Assembly: GCA_018268465.1 (NCBI GenBank)
Contig: JAFDWN010000005.1
Coordinates: 212,733 to 276,732, forward strand
Reading direction: 5' to 3'
Length of the DNA: 64,000 bases
Source: Actinomycetota bacterium
GTDB lineage: Bacteria; Actinomycetota; Actinomycetes; Mycobacteriales; Mycobacteriaceae
Shown here: one piece after another, positions 27,275-36,002 of the stretch
How positions within the stretch are numbered: position 1 is the first letter of the stretch
Layout of the letters: each line of letters opens with the position of its first letter
Translations under genes and position numbers: made by a program
Notes under the pieces: generated by a model
The model's database searches: none
Seen by the model: the letters and a program-made list of their open reading frames with translations, nothing else
What the model was told of the DNA's origin: nothing

Positions 27275-29227
27275 TCAGATCGCAGTGACGAGCCGCTTGT
27301 AGTAGAGCCCGAAGGTGCCGTCGCGGTCGCTACCCCAGTACAGCCATACGGTGGTGTCGGGGCCCGCGACCGCATACGGCAATGTGTCGTCCTTGTCGGA
27401 GGTCACCACTTGACGCGGAATACCCCACTGCCCCAACGAGTCCCGTCGACGGGCCAGTAGGTCGCGGTTGGCGATGTCCCCGCGGCTCCAGATCAGCCAG
27501 ATCGCTCCGTCACCGTCCTCGACCGCACACGGCTCGCGGTCGTTGAGGCTGGTGCCGTCGACCTGAGCGGTGTTGGCCTGGGCCGGTACGCCGTCGATGC
27601 GATTGGCGAAGATGCCGTCGGCCTGCCAGAACACCCACGCACCGCCGGTGCGCGGGCAGAGCACGAACGGTGGCGCCGTACTTCCGGTGGGCGCATCACC
27701 GATCTTGGTCTGCGTGGGTTCGGCGTCACCGGCCGGGTCGAGGTTGATCACGTAGAAGCCGCCGGTGGCGCCCGTCGAATTGATCACCGCCCAGATCTTG
27801 CCGCTGCTGTCCGCCGCGGCGTGGAAGTCGCGCCGTTTGGTGTCGATGTCGGACAGCTGCCGCGGGTCGCTGTCCACCCAGCCGTTGGCCAGACTCCAGC
27901 GGCGGTAGTACCAGCGGTCGGTGGTGGGGGTGGGTGCGACGCCGGGCACCGTCTTGTGGAAGAACACCGTGACGATCGGACCGGTCGCCACCACGAACGG
28001 GCTGTCCTCGGGCACCTGCGGCGTCGCCGCCACCGGGAACTGCGGCGGGCGGTTGCCTGCGGCGATGTCCGAATACTGCGCCCGGATGCCGTGAACGTCG
28101 GCGCTGATGGCGTTCTCCGACTGGTAGACGATGAACAGTGAGCCGTCGGGCAGCTCGGCAACCGACGGGCGGGTGTGCGCCACCCCCGAGGTGACCGGAA
28201 CCAGCGGTGCGAAGCCACCCGAGGTGGCTTCGAGGCCCATCCGGGTGATGTAGATCTGCTCGGTGTTGGTCAACGACTTGGCGAACACCGCGACCAGGCC
28301 GCGACGGCTGTCCAGCAGGAACGCGCGCGACATCGCGTCGGCCGCCCCGGCGTCCTGTCCGGGGGCGATCCGCGAGTCCGCGGTCATCGGGAGTTCGCCG
28401 CGCAGAAGCGCATTCACCGCCTCGCGCATGCTGATCGGCGGCCGGCGTGATTCCGATCGGTACTCGTCGGCGGTGGTCCCCATCACGTCCTCGACGAGGG
28501 TGGCGGGTGGCAGCCGGAGCCGGCGCTGCCTGCGGTCGGTGACGTCGGCGGCGCGCACGGCTGCCGCACCGGCCCGGCGCGTGATCAGCGCCAGCAGTGT
28601 GTAGGAATGCCCAGGCACCAGATCGGCATCTCCGGGTTTTGGCGCGTCCTGCCCCGGACGCACCCGCACCACCCAGTCGCGGCGCACCCTGGCGCACGTC
28701 TCCACGCCGAGCCCGGAATGAACCAGTTCCGGCGCGTCGTCGGCGGTGACGACGGTCTCCCAGACGTCCAGATAGGCCGCGAGCACCCCGGTCGCGGTCG
28801 GGATCGTCAACGCCGTCACCACCTTCACCCCGAGCCGGTTGGCGAGCGCCTGGGCATTCGGATTACGTTCGTGTAGCGGCTGTTCGGTGTAGGCGAGATC
28901 GGCGCCGATGATGACGTCGAGGCCGTCGACGATGATGCGCCCGACATTGCGCAGCCCCCGCTCAGCCGTCAGCGCGCCACCGTCCGCATCCTGTTCGCCG
29001 ACCCGGATCGTGAAATCGTTGTCCGCACCGGTGCCCTCGATGCGGAATCCGTCGTTGCCGTCGGGTACACCGTCACCGACGAACCACTTCAGGAACGCCC
29101 GCAGTTCGAACTGGCGGATGTCGTCGAGTTCGTTGAGGTCGGCGTCGACGATCGGAACACCCTGTTGCATCCGCACGTTCACGTACCGCGCAAGCGGGTC
29201 GAATGTGCTCGTCGAGATCACGGCCAT
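27275..29227 (-). CDS. DUF6519-like CIS baseplate/fibre protein
   Basis: The ATG at 29227 follows AAAGGACC and gives 650 residues; the longer upstream reading belongs to another frame. The N-terminus STFDPLARYVNVRMQQGVPI and the following VDADLNELDD match the start typical of DUF6519 proteins (R.TFDP..HY..V.MQQGRV..DADWNE), which occur with phage-tail-like loci. Residues about 290-650 contain repeated Trp/Gly-rich strands (WYYRRWSLANGWVDSD; AIWLIWSRGD; TVWLYWGSDRDG) that suggest a beta-propeller. It follows the tail-I fusion by 13 bp. It probably sits at the baseplate periphery or as a receptor-binding fibre. The function is inference from position and the N-terminal match. Confidence 0.72.
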   Translation of the reverse strand: MAVISTSTFDPLARYVNVRMQQGVPIVDADLNELDDIRQFELRAFLKWFVGDGVPDGNDGFRIEGTGADNDFTIRVGEQDADGGALTAERGLRNVGRIIVDGLDVIIGADLAYTEQPLHERNPNAQALANRLGVKVVTALTIPTATGVLAAYLDVWETVVTADDAPELVHSGLGVETCARVRRDWVVRVRPGQDAPKPGDADLVPGHSYTLLALITRRAGAAAVRAADVTDRRQRRLRLPPATLVEDVMGTTADEYRSESRRPPISMREAVNALLRGELPMTADSRIAPGQDAGAADAMSRAFLLDSRRGLVAVFAKSLTNTEQIYITRMGLEATSGGFAPLVPVTSGVAHTRPSVAELPDGSLFIVYQSENAISADVHGIRAQYSDIAAGNRPPQFPVAATPQVPEDSPFVVATGPIVTVFFHKTVPGVAPTPTTDRWYYRRWSLANGWVDSDPRQLSDIDTKRRDFHAAADSSGKIWAVINSTGATGGFYVINLDPAGDAEPTQTKIGDAPTGSTAPPFVLCPRTGGAWVFWQADGIFANRIDGVPAQANTAQVDGTSLNDREPCAVEDGDGAIWLIWSRGDIANRDLLARRRDSLGQWGIPRQVVTSDKDDTLPYAVAGPDTTVWLYWGSDRDGTFGLYYKRLVTAI

Positions 29228-29240
29228 GGGGAGGGTCCTT

Positions 29241-32200
29241 TCAGGCATCCGCGATGGGAACGGCCCGCACGTTGGCGGGCAGGAACGGGGTGAGTAACTG
29301 GCGCAGCCGCTGGGCATCGCCGATCTGCAGGGGTTCGTCGGCGCGCCCGCGGGTGAAGAACACCGCCACGGTGCCCGGGGTGTACCGCTCGTCGGGTGCC
29401 GGGGTGTCACCGCGCGGGCGGTGCGGGGTGTAGCTGAGCAGGTCACCGAAAGTCCCCCGGCCGGTGTTGCGGGCGCCGTCGGCGGGCAGGGCGGTGGTGG
29501 TGCCGGCGTAGCGCCGGACCGAGATCGCCGGTACGGCGGTGTCGGCGGGACCGGCGATCTCGGCCGCAGACACATTGCGATCGCTGCGGAACAGCAGCAG
29601 TGCGGGTGCGCTGCCGGGCAGTATCGCCGGGTCGGTGTTCGCACCCGGTCCCACGGCGACCGCCTCGGGCACCGGTATCGCTCCGGCGTCGTCGGGGACG
29701 ACCCGCCAGATACCCACGCCGCCCCCACGATCCGAGCGGAAGTAGACCCGCACCGCACCGTCGGTGGCCACGTCCAGCACCGGTTCGCGATCGGTCGCGT
29801 CCGCGGCGGTGAGCGCGGCGGGCTCGCTCCACGCCCCCGCCTCGCGGCGGCGCAGCGTGAGCTGCCAGGGTGCGTCCGGAGCGGTTCCCGAACGCCGGGA
29901 TGCGGCCAGCAGCAGCGTGGTGGCGGTGCGCGCCAGATGCGGCTCGCGTTCGCCCGCGCCGGCACCGGGCAGGTCCATGGGCGGTGACCACGACGGAGTC
30001 AGCGCCACCACCGGTCCCGCATCCGGGGATCGTGGCGTCCACTGCCCGTCGTCACCACGGGTGACGACGGACGTGCCGGTACCGACCCAGAGCCGCCCGT
30101 CGGACACCGTCACCGCGCGGCAGTCGCCGCCCGGGGCGCCGGCTGCCGTGTGCAGCGTGTACCCGGTGCGGTTGGTCACCTCCACGACACCGGCCGCGGT
30201 GGCCAGCCACACCGTCGTACCGTCGCACGCCAGGTCCTGGACGTCGGTGGCCCCGGCGGGCAGGCCCGTCGGCACCGACGCGGCGACCGAACCGTCGGGC
30301 TGCACGGCGGCGGCGCCCGCGCCGGTGGCCACCCACACCGAACCATCCGGGCCGAGCGCCAGGCGCCGTGCATCGAGGCTCGGCAGCCCCTGCGCCACCC
30401 CGAGAATCTGCCAGATCCCGTTGCGGCGGAACCCGACACCGGCTGCGCTGGCGAACCACACCGTCGCGTCCGGTGTCACCAGGACCGCGCGGATGTCGTT
30501 GCTGGGCAATCCCGCTGACGTGCCGAAGGAGTCCCATGCGCCACCGCCGCTGCGCACGCCGACCCCCGACGCGGTGGCGAACCACACCGACCCGTCCGGG
30601 CCCGGTGCGGCGGCGCGGACGTCGTCGGCCGGTAGACCGCCCGCGGTCGACGCCACGGTGAAGATGGTGGTCGCGCCGTCGGCGGTGCGGGACACCGCCC
30701 CGGCCGCGGTGGCCAGCCAGATCGTGCCGTCGGCGTCGGTGACCGCGGCGCGTACGTCGTCGCTGGGCAGCCCGTCGGCCGACGCGAGAGTCGTGATGTC
30801 GTCGCTGGCGAAGGTTTTCACGCCTGCGGGCGTGGCGGCCAGGACGTGGGGGCTCCACCGGCCGGTGGCCAGGCGCCACCCCTGACCGTCGTGGGTGCTC
30901 CAGCACAGTCGCACGGCACCGCCCGCCTCGGCGATCGCCGCGCAGTCCGCATATCTGCCCGGACCGGCCCCGGCCACGTCCATCGCCGGACCCCAGTCGA
31001 CCGTCGACTGCCAGCCACCGCGTCCGGTGAGGCCGCGGCCGCCGAACCCCAACCGCCGGGCGGCGGTGGAACCGGCGAGGTCGACGCTGAGCCGCGCGTC
31101 CGGCCCCGCCGCGATGGTGGCCAGCACCACCCGCCCGTCAGGTGTGCTGCCGGCCACCACGTCCGGCGCCAGTTGGGCGTTGAGTGCGGCCACCACCTCC
31201 GCGGTGGTCGCCGCACTTGGGTCGTCGTAGTCGCCGGCGCGCACCGTGAAGCTGTGGCGGGCAGCGGATGTCACGACTGCCACGGTGTTCCCCACCGTGA
31301 GCGCGAAAGGCCCTGCCACATCCCCGGTCACCCGCGCGGGCTGCGGTGCGGCCACCGTGCCGATGCGGTGACGCAGCCGTGACCGGCCGGTCGCGGGGTC
31401 GCTCACCCAGGCGCACCAGAGCTGTCCGGTGGTGGCCACGATCGCGGGGTCGGCCTGCGACTCGGTGTCGGGCCCGACGGCTTGCGCGTCATACCACCGG
31501 CCGCCCAGGCGCGGCTTGATCCGCAGCGCGGCGGTTCCCCGGGGTCCGCAGGTGGTGGCGTACGCCGCCCACGCCGGGTCATCGCCGAAGTTCTCGAATC
31601 CGCCTGCCGCGGTGGAGATACGCCCACGTGGCCCGCCCTCCAGGCTCACCGCAGCCGCGGTGGCGGTCACCACCGCGACGTCGGCGACCTCGCCGCCGCG
31701 CTGGGAACGCAGCCGGACCCTGCCCCCGTCGACGAGCGCGTCGACACCGCGCACCTGACGTGCGATGGCCGCCGACACCTCGGCCGCCGTCGCCGCGGCG
31801 GGGTTGGTGAAGTCGGCACCGGCGAATCGCACGTTCACCGGTGCGGATCCGTCCACCGCCAGGGACAGCGACATACCGTCGGTGATCGTGAAGGGTTCCG
31901 CGACAGTGCCGGTGATCTCGGGTCCCGACGCTCCGGCGAGGCCGAACACCGGCGCGGCGGCGTCGGGTGCGGTCCAGCCGTCCCCGCGCTCGACCGCAGC
32001 GAAGATGTTGCGCTGCGGTGCGCTGTTGCTGCGTGAAATGCTCTGCGCGGACTCGCCGATGCGCACCGCCCAGCCGGTGTAGTGTTCGACGACCTCGCTG
32101 AGGCCGCCCAGGGTGCCGACCGCACGGTAGCGTGCCGGCGCGGCGGCGATTTCGTTGCGCTGCCGGGGGATGTCGTCACTGCTCAGGCTCCAGCCGATCC

Positions 32201-32942
32201 ACCGCGCCAGCAGGGGCAGATAGCGGGCGTCGGTGAGGTCGACGTCGCGTAGTCCGCGCAGGCCGTCGGCGGAGCTGCGCAGCGCGCCCACCGTCACCCC
32301 GAACACGTCGACGAGGCGCCGCAACTGTCCCCCCGCGGCGTTGGCCTCCGGCAGGAATCCGGTGCCCGCGTCGACGGGTCTGCCGACGGTGTCGGCACGC
32401 CGGTACACCGCCGGCAGCGCCTCGTACAGGGTGCGGTGGTAACGGTAGGCGGCGGTCGGAGTTGCGCTGACCCGCAACCGCTCCCCGCTTCCCGCGGCCG
32501 GGTCGAGCCGGTAGTAGTAGGTCATCCCGGGCAGCAGCGGGAGGTCGATGGTGCCGGCGTCGAGCAGTTCGATCTCGTACCGCACCACTGTGTGATCGCG
32601 GCGCCGCACCGTGCGGACGGTGCGGCGCAGCTGCTCGACCGGGTGCCCGTCCTCGACGCGGGCGACACTGCAGATCTCGTCGGCGAACCGCAGATCCCCG
32701 TCGGTGCCGCTGGCACCGGGCAGCCGCCGCACCTCCAGACGTCCGGGCTGCGCAGCGGGCGGGAATCCGGCGCTGTCGTAGATCACGTACGGGGCGGTGT
32801 CGGACGGAAAGCCGAAATCCCGCATCTTGCGCACCACCACGACCTGCGGGTCGGCTCCGTCGGCGTCGGGAGACACGGTCCAGCGCAGCGCGATACGCGG
32901 TCCGCACAGGTCCGCCGACGCCCGCAGCCCGGTGACGCTCAT
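29241..32942 (-). CDS. Tail protein I (gpI-like) fused to a large beta-propeller region
   Basis: The ATG at 32942 overlaps the baseplate-J stop as ATGA, giving 1233 residues. Residues about 165-300 carry the phage tail protein I region (LYEALPAVYRRAD; ARYLPLLARWIGWSL; LGGLSEVVEHYTGW), which forms the inner baseplate wedge. Typical gpI proteins are 150-250 residues, so this is a strong extension. Residues about 343-425 and 538-635 are two copies of a small repeated domain (GTVAEPFTITDGMSLSLAVDG / GDVAGPFALTVGNTVAVV). Residues about 720-960 are two-component-regulator-type propeller repeats (ADGLPSDDVRAAVTDADGTI followed by WLAT). The propeller may replace a separate fibre. The gene is the largest in the operon. 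Confidence 0.82.
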   Translation of the reverse strand: MSVTGLRASADLCGPRIALRWTVSPDADGADPQVVVVRKMRDFGFPSDTAPYVIYDSAGFPPAAQPGRLEVRRLPGASGTDGDLRFADEICSVARVEDGHPVEQLRRTVRTVRRRDHTVVRYEIELLDAGTIDLPLLPGMTYYYRLDPAAGSGERLRVSATPTAAYRYHRTLYEALPAVYRRADTVGRPVDAGTGFLPEANAAGGQLRRLVDVFGVTVGALRSSADGLRGLRDVDLTDARYLPLLARWIGWSLSSDDIPRQRNEIAAAPARYRAVGTLGGLSEVVEHYTGWAVRIGESAQSISRSNSAPQRNIFAAVERGDGWTAPDAAAPVFGLAGASGPEITGTVAEPFTITDGMSLSLAVDGSAPVNVRFAGADFTNPAAATAAEVSAAIARQVRGVDALVDGGRVRLRSQRGGEVADVAVVTATAAAVSLEGGPRGRISTAAGGFENFGDDPAWAAYATTCGPRGTAALRIKPRLGGRWYDAQAVGPDTESQADPAIVATTGQLWCAWVSDPATGRSRLRHRIGTVAAPQPARVTGDVAGPFALTVGNTVAVVTSAARHSFTVRAGDYDDPSAATTAEVVAALNAQLAPDVVAGSTPDGRVVLATIAAGPDARLSVDLAGSTAARRLGFGGRGLTGRGGWQSTVDWGPAMDVAGAGPGRYADCAAIAEAGGAVRLCWSTHDGQGWRLATGRWSPHVLAATPAGVKTFASDDITTLASADGLPSDDVRAAVTDADGTIWLATAAGAVSRTADGATTIFTVASTAGGLPADDVRAAAPGPDGSVWFATASGVGVRSGGGAWDSFGTSAGLPSNDIRAVLVTPDATVWFASAAGVGFRRNGIWQILGVAQGLPSLDARRLALGPDGSVWVATGAGAAAVQPDGSVAASVPTGLPAGATDVQDLACDGTTVWLATAAGVVEVTNRTGYTLHTAAGAPGGDCRAVTVSDGRLWVGTGTSVVTRGDDGQWTPRSPDAGPVVALTPSWSPPMDLPGAGAGEREPHLARTATTLLLAASRRSGTAPDAPWQLTLRRREAGAWSEPAALTAADATDREPVLDVATDGAVRVYFRSDRGGGVGIWRVVPDDAGAIPVPEAVAVGPGANTDPAILPGSAPALLLFRSDRNVSAAEIAGPADTAVPAISVRRYAGTTTALPADGARNTGRGTFGDLLSYTPHRPRGDTPAPDERYTPGTVAVFFTRGRADEPLQIGDAQRLRQLLTPFLPANVRAVPIADA

Positions 32943-34507
32943 CGCACCCTGCTCCGCACGTCGAGCACACCCAGCACGGGGATCTCGTACTGGCCGACGT
33001 CGATGCGGCTGGTGACCTCGACGTCGGCGGCCACGGCCGAACGGATGAAGTCGGGCAGCTGCGCCAGCGGGGGCAGGCCGGACCGGGCGAGTTTCGCCTC
33101 GATGTCGGGGTCGGCGCGGTCGGACCGGTGGAACCGGTCCACGGTGGCCCCCAGTACCCCCGGCACCGACTCGGCCACGGCGTAGACGTCGCTGAGGTAG
33201 AGCGTGGCGGCGAAGTCGACCCGGTCGAAGGCGAGCAGTCCGGCGATGGCGGTGCGCACGTTGCCCAGCACGGTGGTGGCCGCGAACCGCTCGTCGATGA
33301 CCACCGCGCAGCCGATGTCGATCGGGGCCGGGTGGGCGCCGACGATGTCGACGGTGGTGCACAGGGGGCGTTTGTCCTCGAAGTAGGTCAGCAGATGGTT
33401 GCGCAGCGACTCCGACAGCGGTGTCAGACGATCGCCGGCCGGGGCGACGTAGACGTTGACCCGGTTCGAAGAGGGGCTGGCGACACGGACTTTCGCGACG
33501 CTGCCGGTGGCGCGTGTCAGGGCTGCGTAGTCGTCGGCGGTGACCGCACGCTGCATGGAGCGAAATGTCGACGCGGCGTTGCGGATCGCGCTGTCGGGGG
33601 ATTCGGCGTCGCTGCCACCGGCGGCTGGATCCGGATTGCTCACCGCCACCAGGCCGGCTATGGGGGTGATCGCCTCGGTGATCCCGCCCGCGGCGACGTT
33701 GCCGCGCGCGCCGAGGCACACCCGGTATCCGGCGCGGACATTGTCCCGCCCGGCCGGCGGGGGACGGTTGGTGAAGACGATCCGCGGCGTGTCGGAGGCG
33801 TCGACGACGAGCCGGAACTCGCGGGCGAGCGGATCGTCCTGCGGCGCAGCGGCCGCCGACCGGAACCACCGCACCCACCCGGCGCCCTCGTTCACCTCGA
33901 CGTCGACCGAGTCGAGATCCACCTGCGGATCGGGAAGGGCGAAGATCTGACTGGGCTCACCCGTGCCCGACCCCAGCGGCATCGGGGCCACCGCCACACC
34001 CTGTTCGACGGGCAGCACGTCGTAGTGCACCAGCGTCGACGCCGGGTCGGCGTCGCGCTCGACCTCGTCGGACGCCAGGTTGATCGTGAGATCCGCTCCG
34101 CGGTAGATGAATTCGACCGGCCCGTGCACCGGCACCTCCGCGCGGAACCGGCTGTTCTGTGTGATGGTGACGCGACGGTCCGCCACGGCGGCGTCGGAGG
34201 TGTCGAAGGTCAGCCGCAGGTCGGTGCGAGCCGGGGTGGCCGTGGTGAACTCGTAGCCGACGAGCCGCAACAGGTCGACCAGACCGGCACGCTCGGTGGC
34301 GGTTTCGGGAAAGAGCTCGCTGGCGATGCGGTCCTGATAGTAGGCGACGATATCGCCGCAATAGGCGAACAGGTCGATCAGCACCATGATCAGGTCCGAC
34401 GGAGAGCGGTCGGTCCACTCGGGCAGCCGCTGGGCCGCCAGGCGCAGCATCGCCGCCCGCAGGGACGCGAAGTCCTTGTCGGTGTAGTCGATCGCGGGCA
34501 CGCTCAT
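32939..34507 (-). CDS. Baseplate J/gp47-family protein
   Basis: This 522-residue protein begins with YTDKDFASLRAAMLRLAAQR and then SDLIMVLIDLFAYCGDIVAYYQDRIASE. That is the N-terminal pattern of large baseplate J-like proteins in contractile injection systems. The C-terminal half contains AVTADDYAALTRATGSVAKV and VLGNVRTAIAGLLAFDRVDF, both typical of gpJ/T4 gp6. It builds the baseplate wedge around the hub. An AGGAG ribosome-binding site precedes the ATG. It overlaps the next gene by four bases and follows gp25 closely. Confidence 0.92.
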   Translation of the reverse strand: MSVPAIDYTDKDFASLRAAMLRLAAQRLPEWTDRSPSDLIMVLIDLFAYCGDIVAYYQDRIASELFPETATERAGLVDLLRLVGYEFTTATPARTDLRLTFDTSDAAVADRRVTITQNSRFRAEVPVHGPVEFIYRGADLTINLASDEVERDADPASTLVHYDVLPVEQGVAVAPMPLGSGTGEPSQIFALPDPQVDLDSVDVEVNEGAGWVRWFRSAAAAPQDDPLAREFRLVVDASDTPRIVFTNRPPPAGRDNVRAGYRVCLGARGNVAAGGITEAITPIAGLVAVSNPDPAAGGSDAESPDSAIRNAASTFRSMQRAVTADDYAALTRATGSVAKVRVASPSSNRVNVYVAPAGDRLTPLSESLRNHLLTYFEDKRPLCTTVDIVGAHPAPIDIGCAVVIDERFAATTVLGNVRTAIAGLLAFDRVDFAATLYLSDVYAVAESVPGVLGATVDRFHRSDRADPDIEAKLARSGLPPLAQLPDFIRSAVAADVEVTSRIDVGQYEIPVLGVLDVRSRVR

Positions 34508-34519
34508 GGGAATCGGCTC

Positions 34520-34891
34520 CTAATGTTCGGTCAGGGTCACGATCATCTGGCCGGCCACCGGGGCGTCGGTGTGGACGTACTGCAGCGTGAGCTCGAGCCG
34601 GTCGTCGGTCCTGCCGACCTCGGCGGTGGCCACGACGATGCGCGGCTCCCAGCGCAGCAATGCCTCGTGGGCCTGGCGGCGCAGCAGGTCCGCCGTCACG
34701 TCGTCGTCCGGTTCGTGTACGAGTCCTGCAACGTTACAGCCGAATTCGCGCATCATGGGCCGCTCACCCTGCCGGGTGCCCAGCAACAGCGCCACATCCT
34801 CGCGGATCTTGTCCGCACCGTCGCTCCACACCGCCGATCCGGTGCGCGGATCGATGCGGAATGGGATGGATGGTCCCCGCGGGTCGGTCAT
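34520..34891 (-). CDS. gp25/gpW-family baseplate protein
   Basis: This 123-residue protein shows gp25 features: IPFRIDPRTGSAVWSDGADK, then IREDVALLLGTRQGERPMMREFGCNV, and a C-terminal WEPRIVVATAEVGRTDDRLEL. In phage T4, type VI secretion and eCIS, this lysozyme-like-fold protein links sheath to baseplate wedge and nucleates sheath polymerisation. The family-typical EPR motif is present. A GAGGAG ribosome-binding site precedes the ATG. Its place directly before baseplate J is conserved across such systems. Confidence 0.93.
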   Translation of the reverse strand: MTDPRGPSIPFRIDPRTGSAVWSDGADKIREDVALLLGTRQGERPMMREFGCNVAGLVHEPDDDVTADLLRRQAHEALLRWEPRIVVATAEVGRTDDRLELTLQYVHTDAPVAGQMIVTLTEH

Positions 34892-34900
34892 CTCGGCTCC

Positions 34901-35260
34901 TCAGTCCAGCGGGCACGACGGGAGTGCCGGCAGGTCGGGCAGGTCGGGCAGGTCGGGCAGCGCGGGCAGACCCGGCAGCGCCGGCAACGGCACACTCACC
35001 GACGGCAACGCCGGCACCGCGATCCCCGGCAACTTCGGCAGCCGCAGCTCCGGCAACTCCGGAATATCCGGAATCGCAGGCAAACCCGGCAACGCCGGCA
35101 ACGGCACACTCACCGACGGCAACGCCGGCACCGCGATCCCCGGCAACTTCGGCAGCCGCAGCTCCGGCAACTCCGGAATATCCGGAATCGCAGGCAAACC
35201 CGGCAACGCCGGCAACGGCACACTGATCGCGGGTAAGGCGGGGAAGTGGCAGCGGCTCAT
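34901..35260 (-). CDS. Period-3 proline repeat protein beside the spike
   Basis: The ATG at 35260 overlaps the spike stop as ATGA, giving 119 residues. After MSRCHFPALPAIS almost the whole protein is a Pro-x-x repeat (LPALPGLPAIPDIPELPELR type) with aliphatic and acidic residues between prolines. It consists of two perfect 38-residue units and two partial ones, encoded by perfect 114-bp DNA repeats. It has Cys near both ends (SRC and SCPLD). In related loci the gene after the spike often encodes a PAAR-type tip. This protein is not PAAR-like, but its place and strict three-residue period suggest a fibrous trimeric or polyproline structure at the spike tip. No known family is recognised. Confidence 0.72.
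   Translation of the reverse strand: MSRCHFPALPAISVPLPALPGLPAIPDIPELPELRLPKLPGIAVPALPSVSVPLPALPGLPAIPDIPELPELRLPKLPGIAVPALPSVSVPLPALPGLPALPDLPDLPDLPALPSCPLD
34981..35208. repeat. Two perfect 114-bp tandem repeats in the proline-repeat gene
   Basis: The unit starting CCGGCAACGGCACACTCACC at 34981 recurs at 35095 without a mismatch, and the first 16 bases or so recur again at 35209. The 114-bp period encodes 38 residues in frame, so copy number can change without frameshift. Perfect identity indicates recent duplication or ongoing homogenisation. Confidence 0.93.
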
Positions 35261-35994
35261 TTCACGACCACCGAACTGCTCAGGTGTACACCGGGGATGA
35301 GCTTGGGGATGGCGAGGAACTGCGGTGACGGCGAAGGCGGCCCGGGGGCGGCGGTGGGATGGGTGTGGGTGGCCAGCAGCGTCCACAGCGCCTCCATACC
35401 GGTGCCCAGGACCGCGGTGTCGGTCGCCCCCGCACCCAGTACGACCGTGGTGGCCTCGACGACCACCTTCGCTCCCCGGATGTGCACGGTGTCCTTGGTG
35501 ACGCTGACGACCGCGCCGTCCTTGTTCATGATGCTGACCCCGGACTCGCCCATCGCCACGAAGTTGCTGTGCCCCTCGGCGAGGGTGGTGGCGTTGTTGG
35601 CGGCGTCCATGTGCAAGTACGACCCCGCCGGGCTGGAGAGCAACACGCTGCCGTCGTCGTCGATCGAGATGACGGCGTCACCGGTGTGCGTGAACATCAT
35701 GCTGTCCGGTTTGACCTTGGTCTGTTCGGATTTGGTGACGGCGACCCCGACCCACAGCGGGCGTTCGGCGTCGCCCGCCTCGAATTCGACCCACACGCTC
35801 GCCCCCTTGGGCGGAACGAAGTACTGACCGTAGGGCAGGCAGGCCTCGGCCGTCACCGCGACGCCCGCGCCGAAGACGTCGGGCACCTCGACGCTCAGCA
35901 GACCGCGGTGTTCCTTGTCGCTGTTGTCGAGCACCGTCGCGCGGTATTTGCCGTAGTAGCGGCCGACGTGGCGGCTGGTTTCCTCGATCAGCAT
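35257..35994 (-). CDS. gpV-like central spike protein
   Basis: This 245-residue protein has the OB-fold of baseplate spike (gpV/gp5/VgrG-type) proteins: YYGKYRATVLDNSDKEHRGL, then PYGQYFVPPKGASVWVEFEAGD and ERPLWVGV. A beta-helical region follows (GDAVISIDDDGSVLLSSPAG; GHSNFVAMGESGVSIMNKDGA; VHIRGAKVVVEAT). It ends with a hydrophobic tail IPKLIPGVHLSSSVVVK. It would form the trimeric spike capping the tube. It lies between the gpD-like hub and the proline-repeat protein, overlapping the latter's start. Confidence 0.92.
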   Translation of the reverse strand: MLIEETSRHVGRYYGKYRATVLDNSDKEHRGLLSVEVPDVFGAGVAVTAEACLPYGQYFVPPKGASVWVEFEAGDAERPLWVGVAVTKSEQTKVKPDSMMFTHTGDAVISIDDDGSVLLSSPAGSYLHMDAANNATTLAEGHSNFVAMGESGVSIMNKDGAVVSVTKDTVHIRGAKVVVEATTVVLGAGATDTAVLGTGMEALWTLLATHTHPTAAPGPPSPSPQFLAIPKLIPGVHLSSSVVVK

Positions 35995-36002
35995 CCCGGT
36001 TC

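Noticed and set aside
34901-35260. CRISPR-like array of perfect repeats
   Set aside because: The 114-bp repeats are contiguous, without spacers, and encode an in-frame period-3 proline protein placed in an operon. No cas genes are present.
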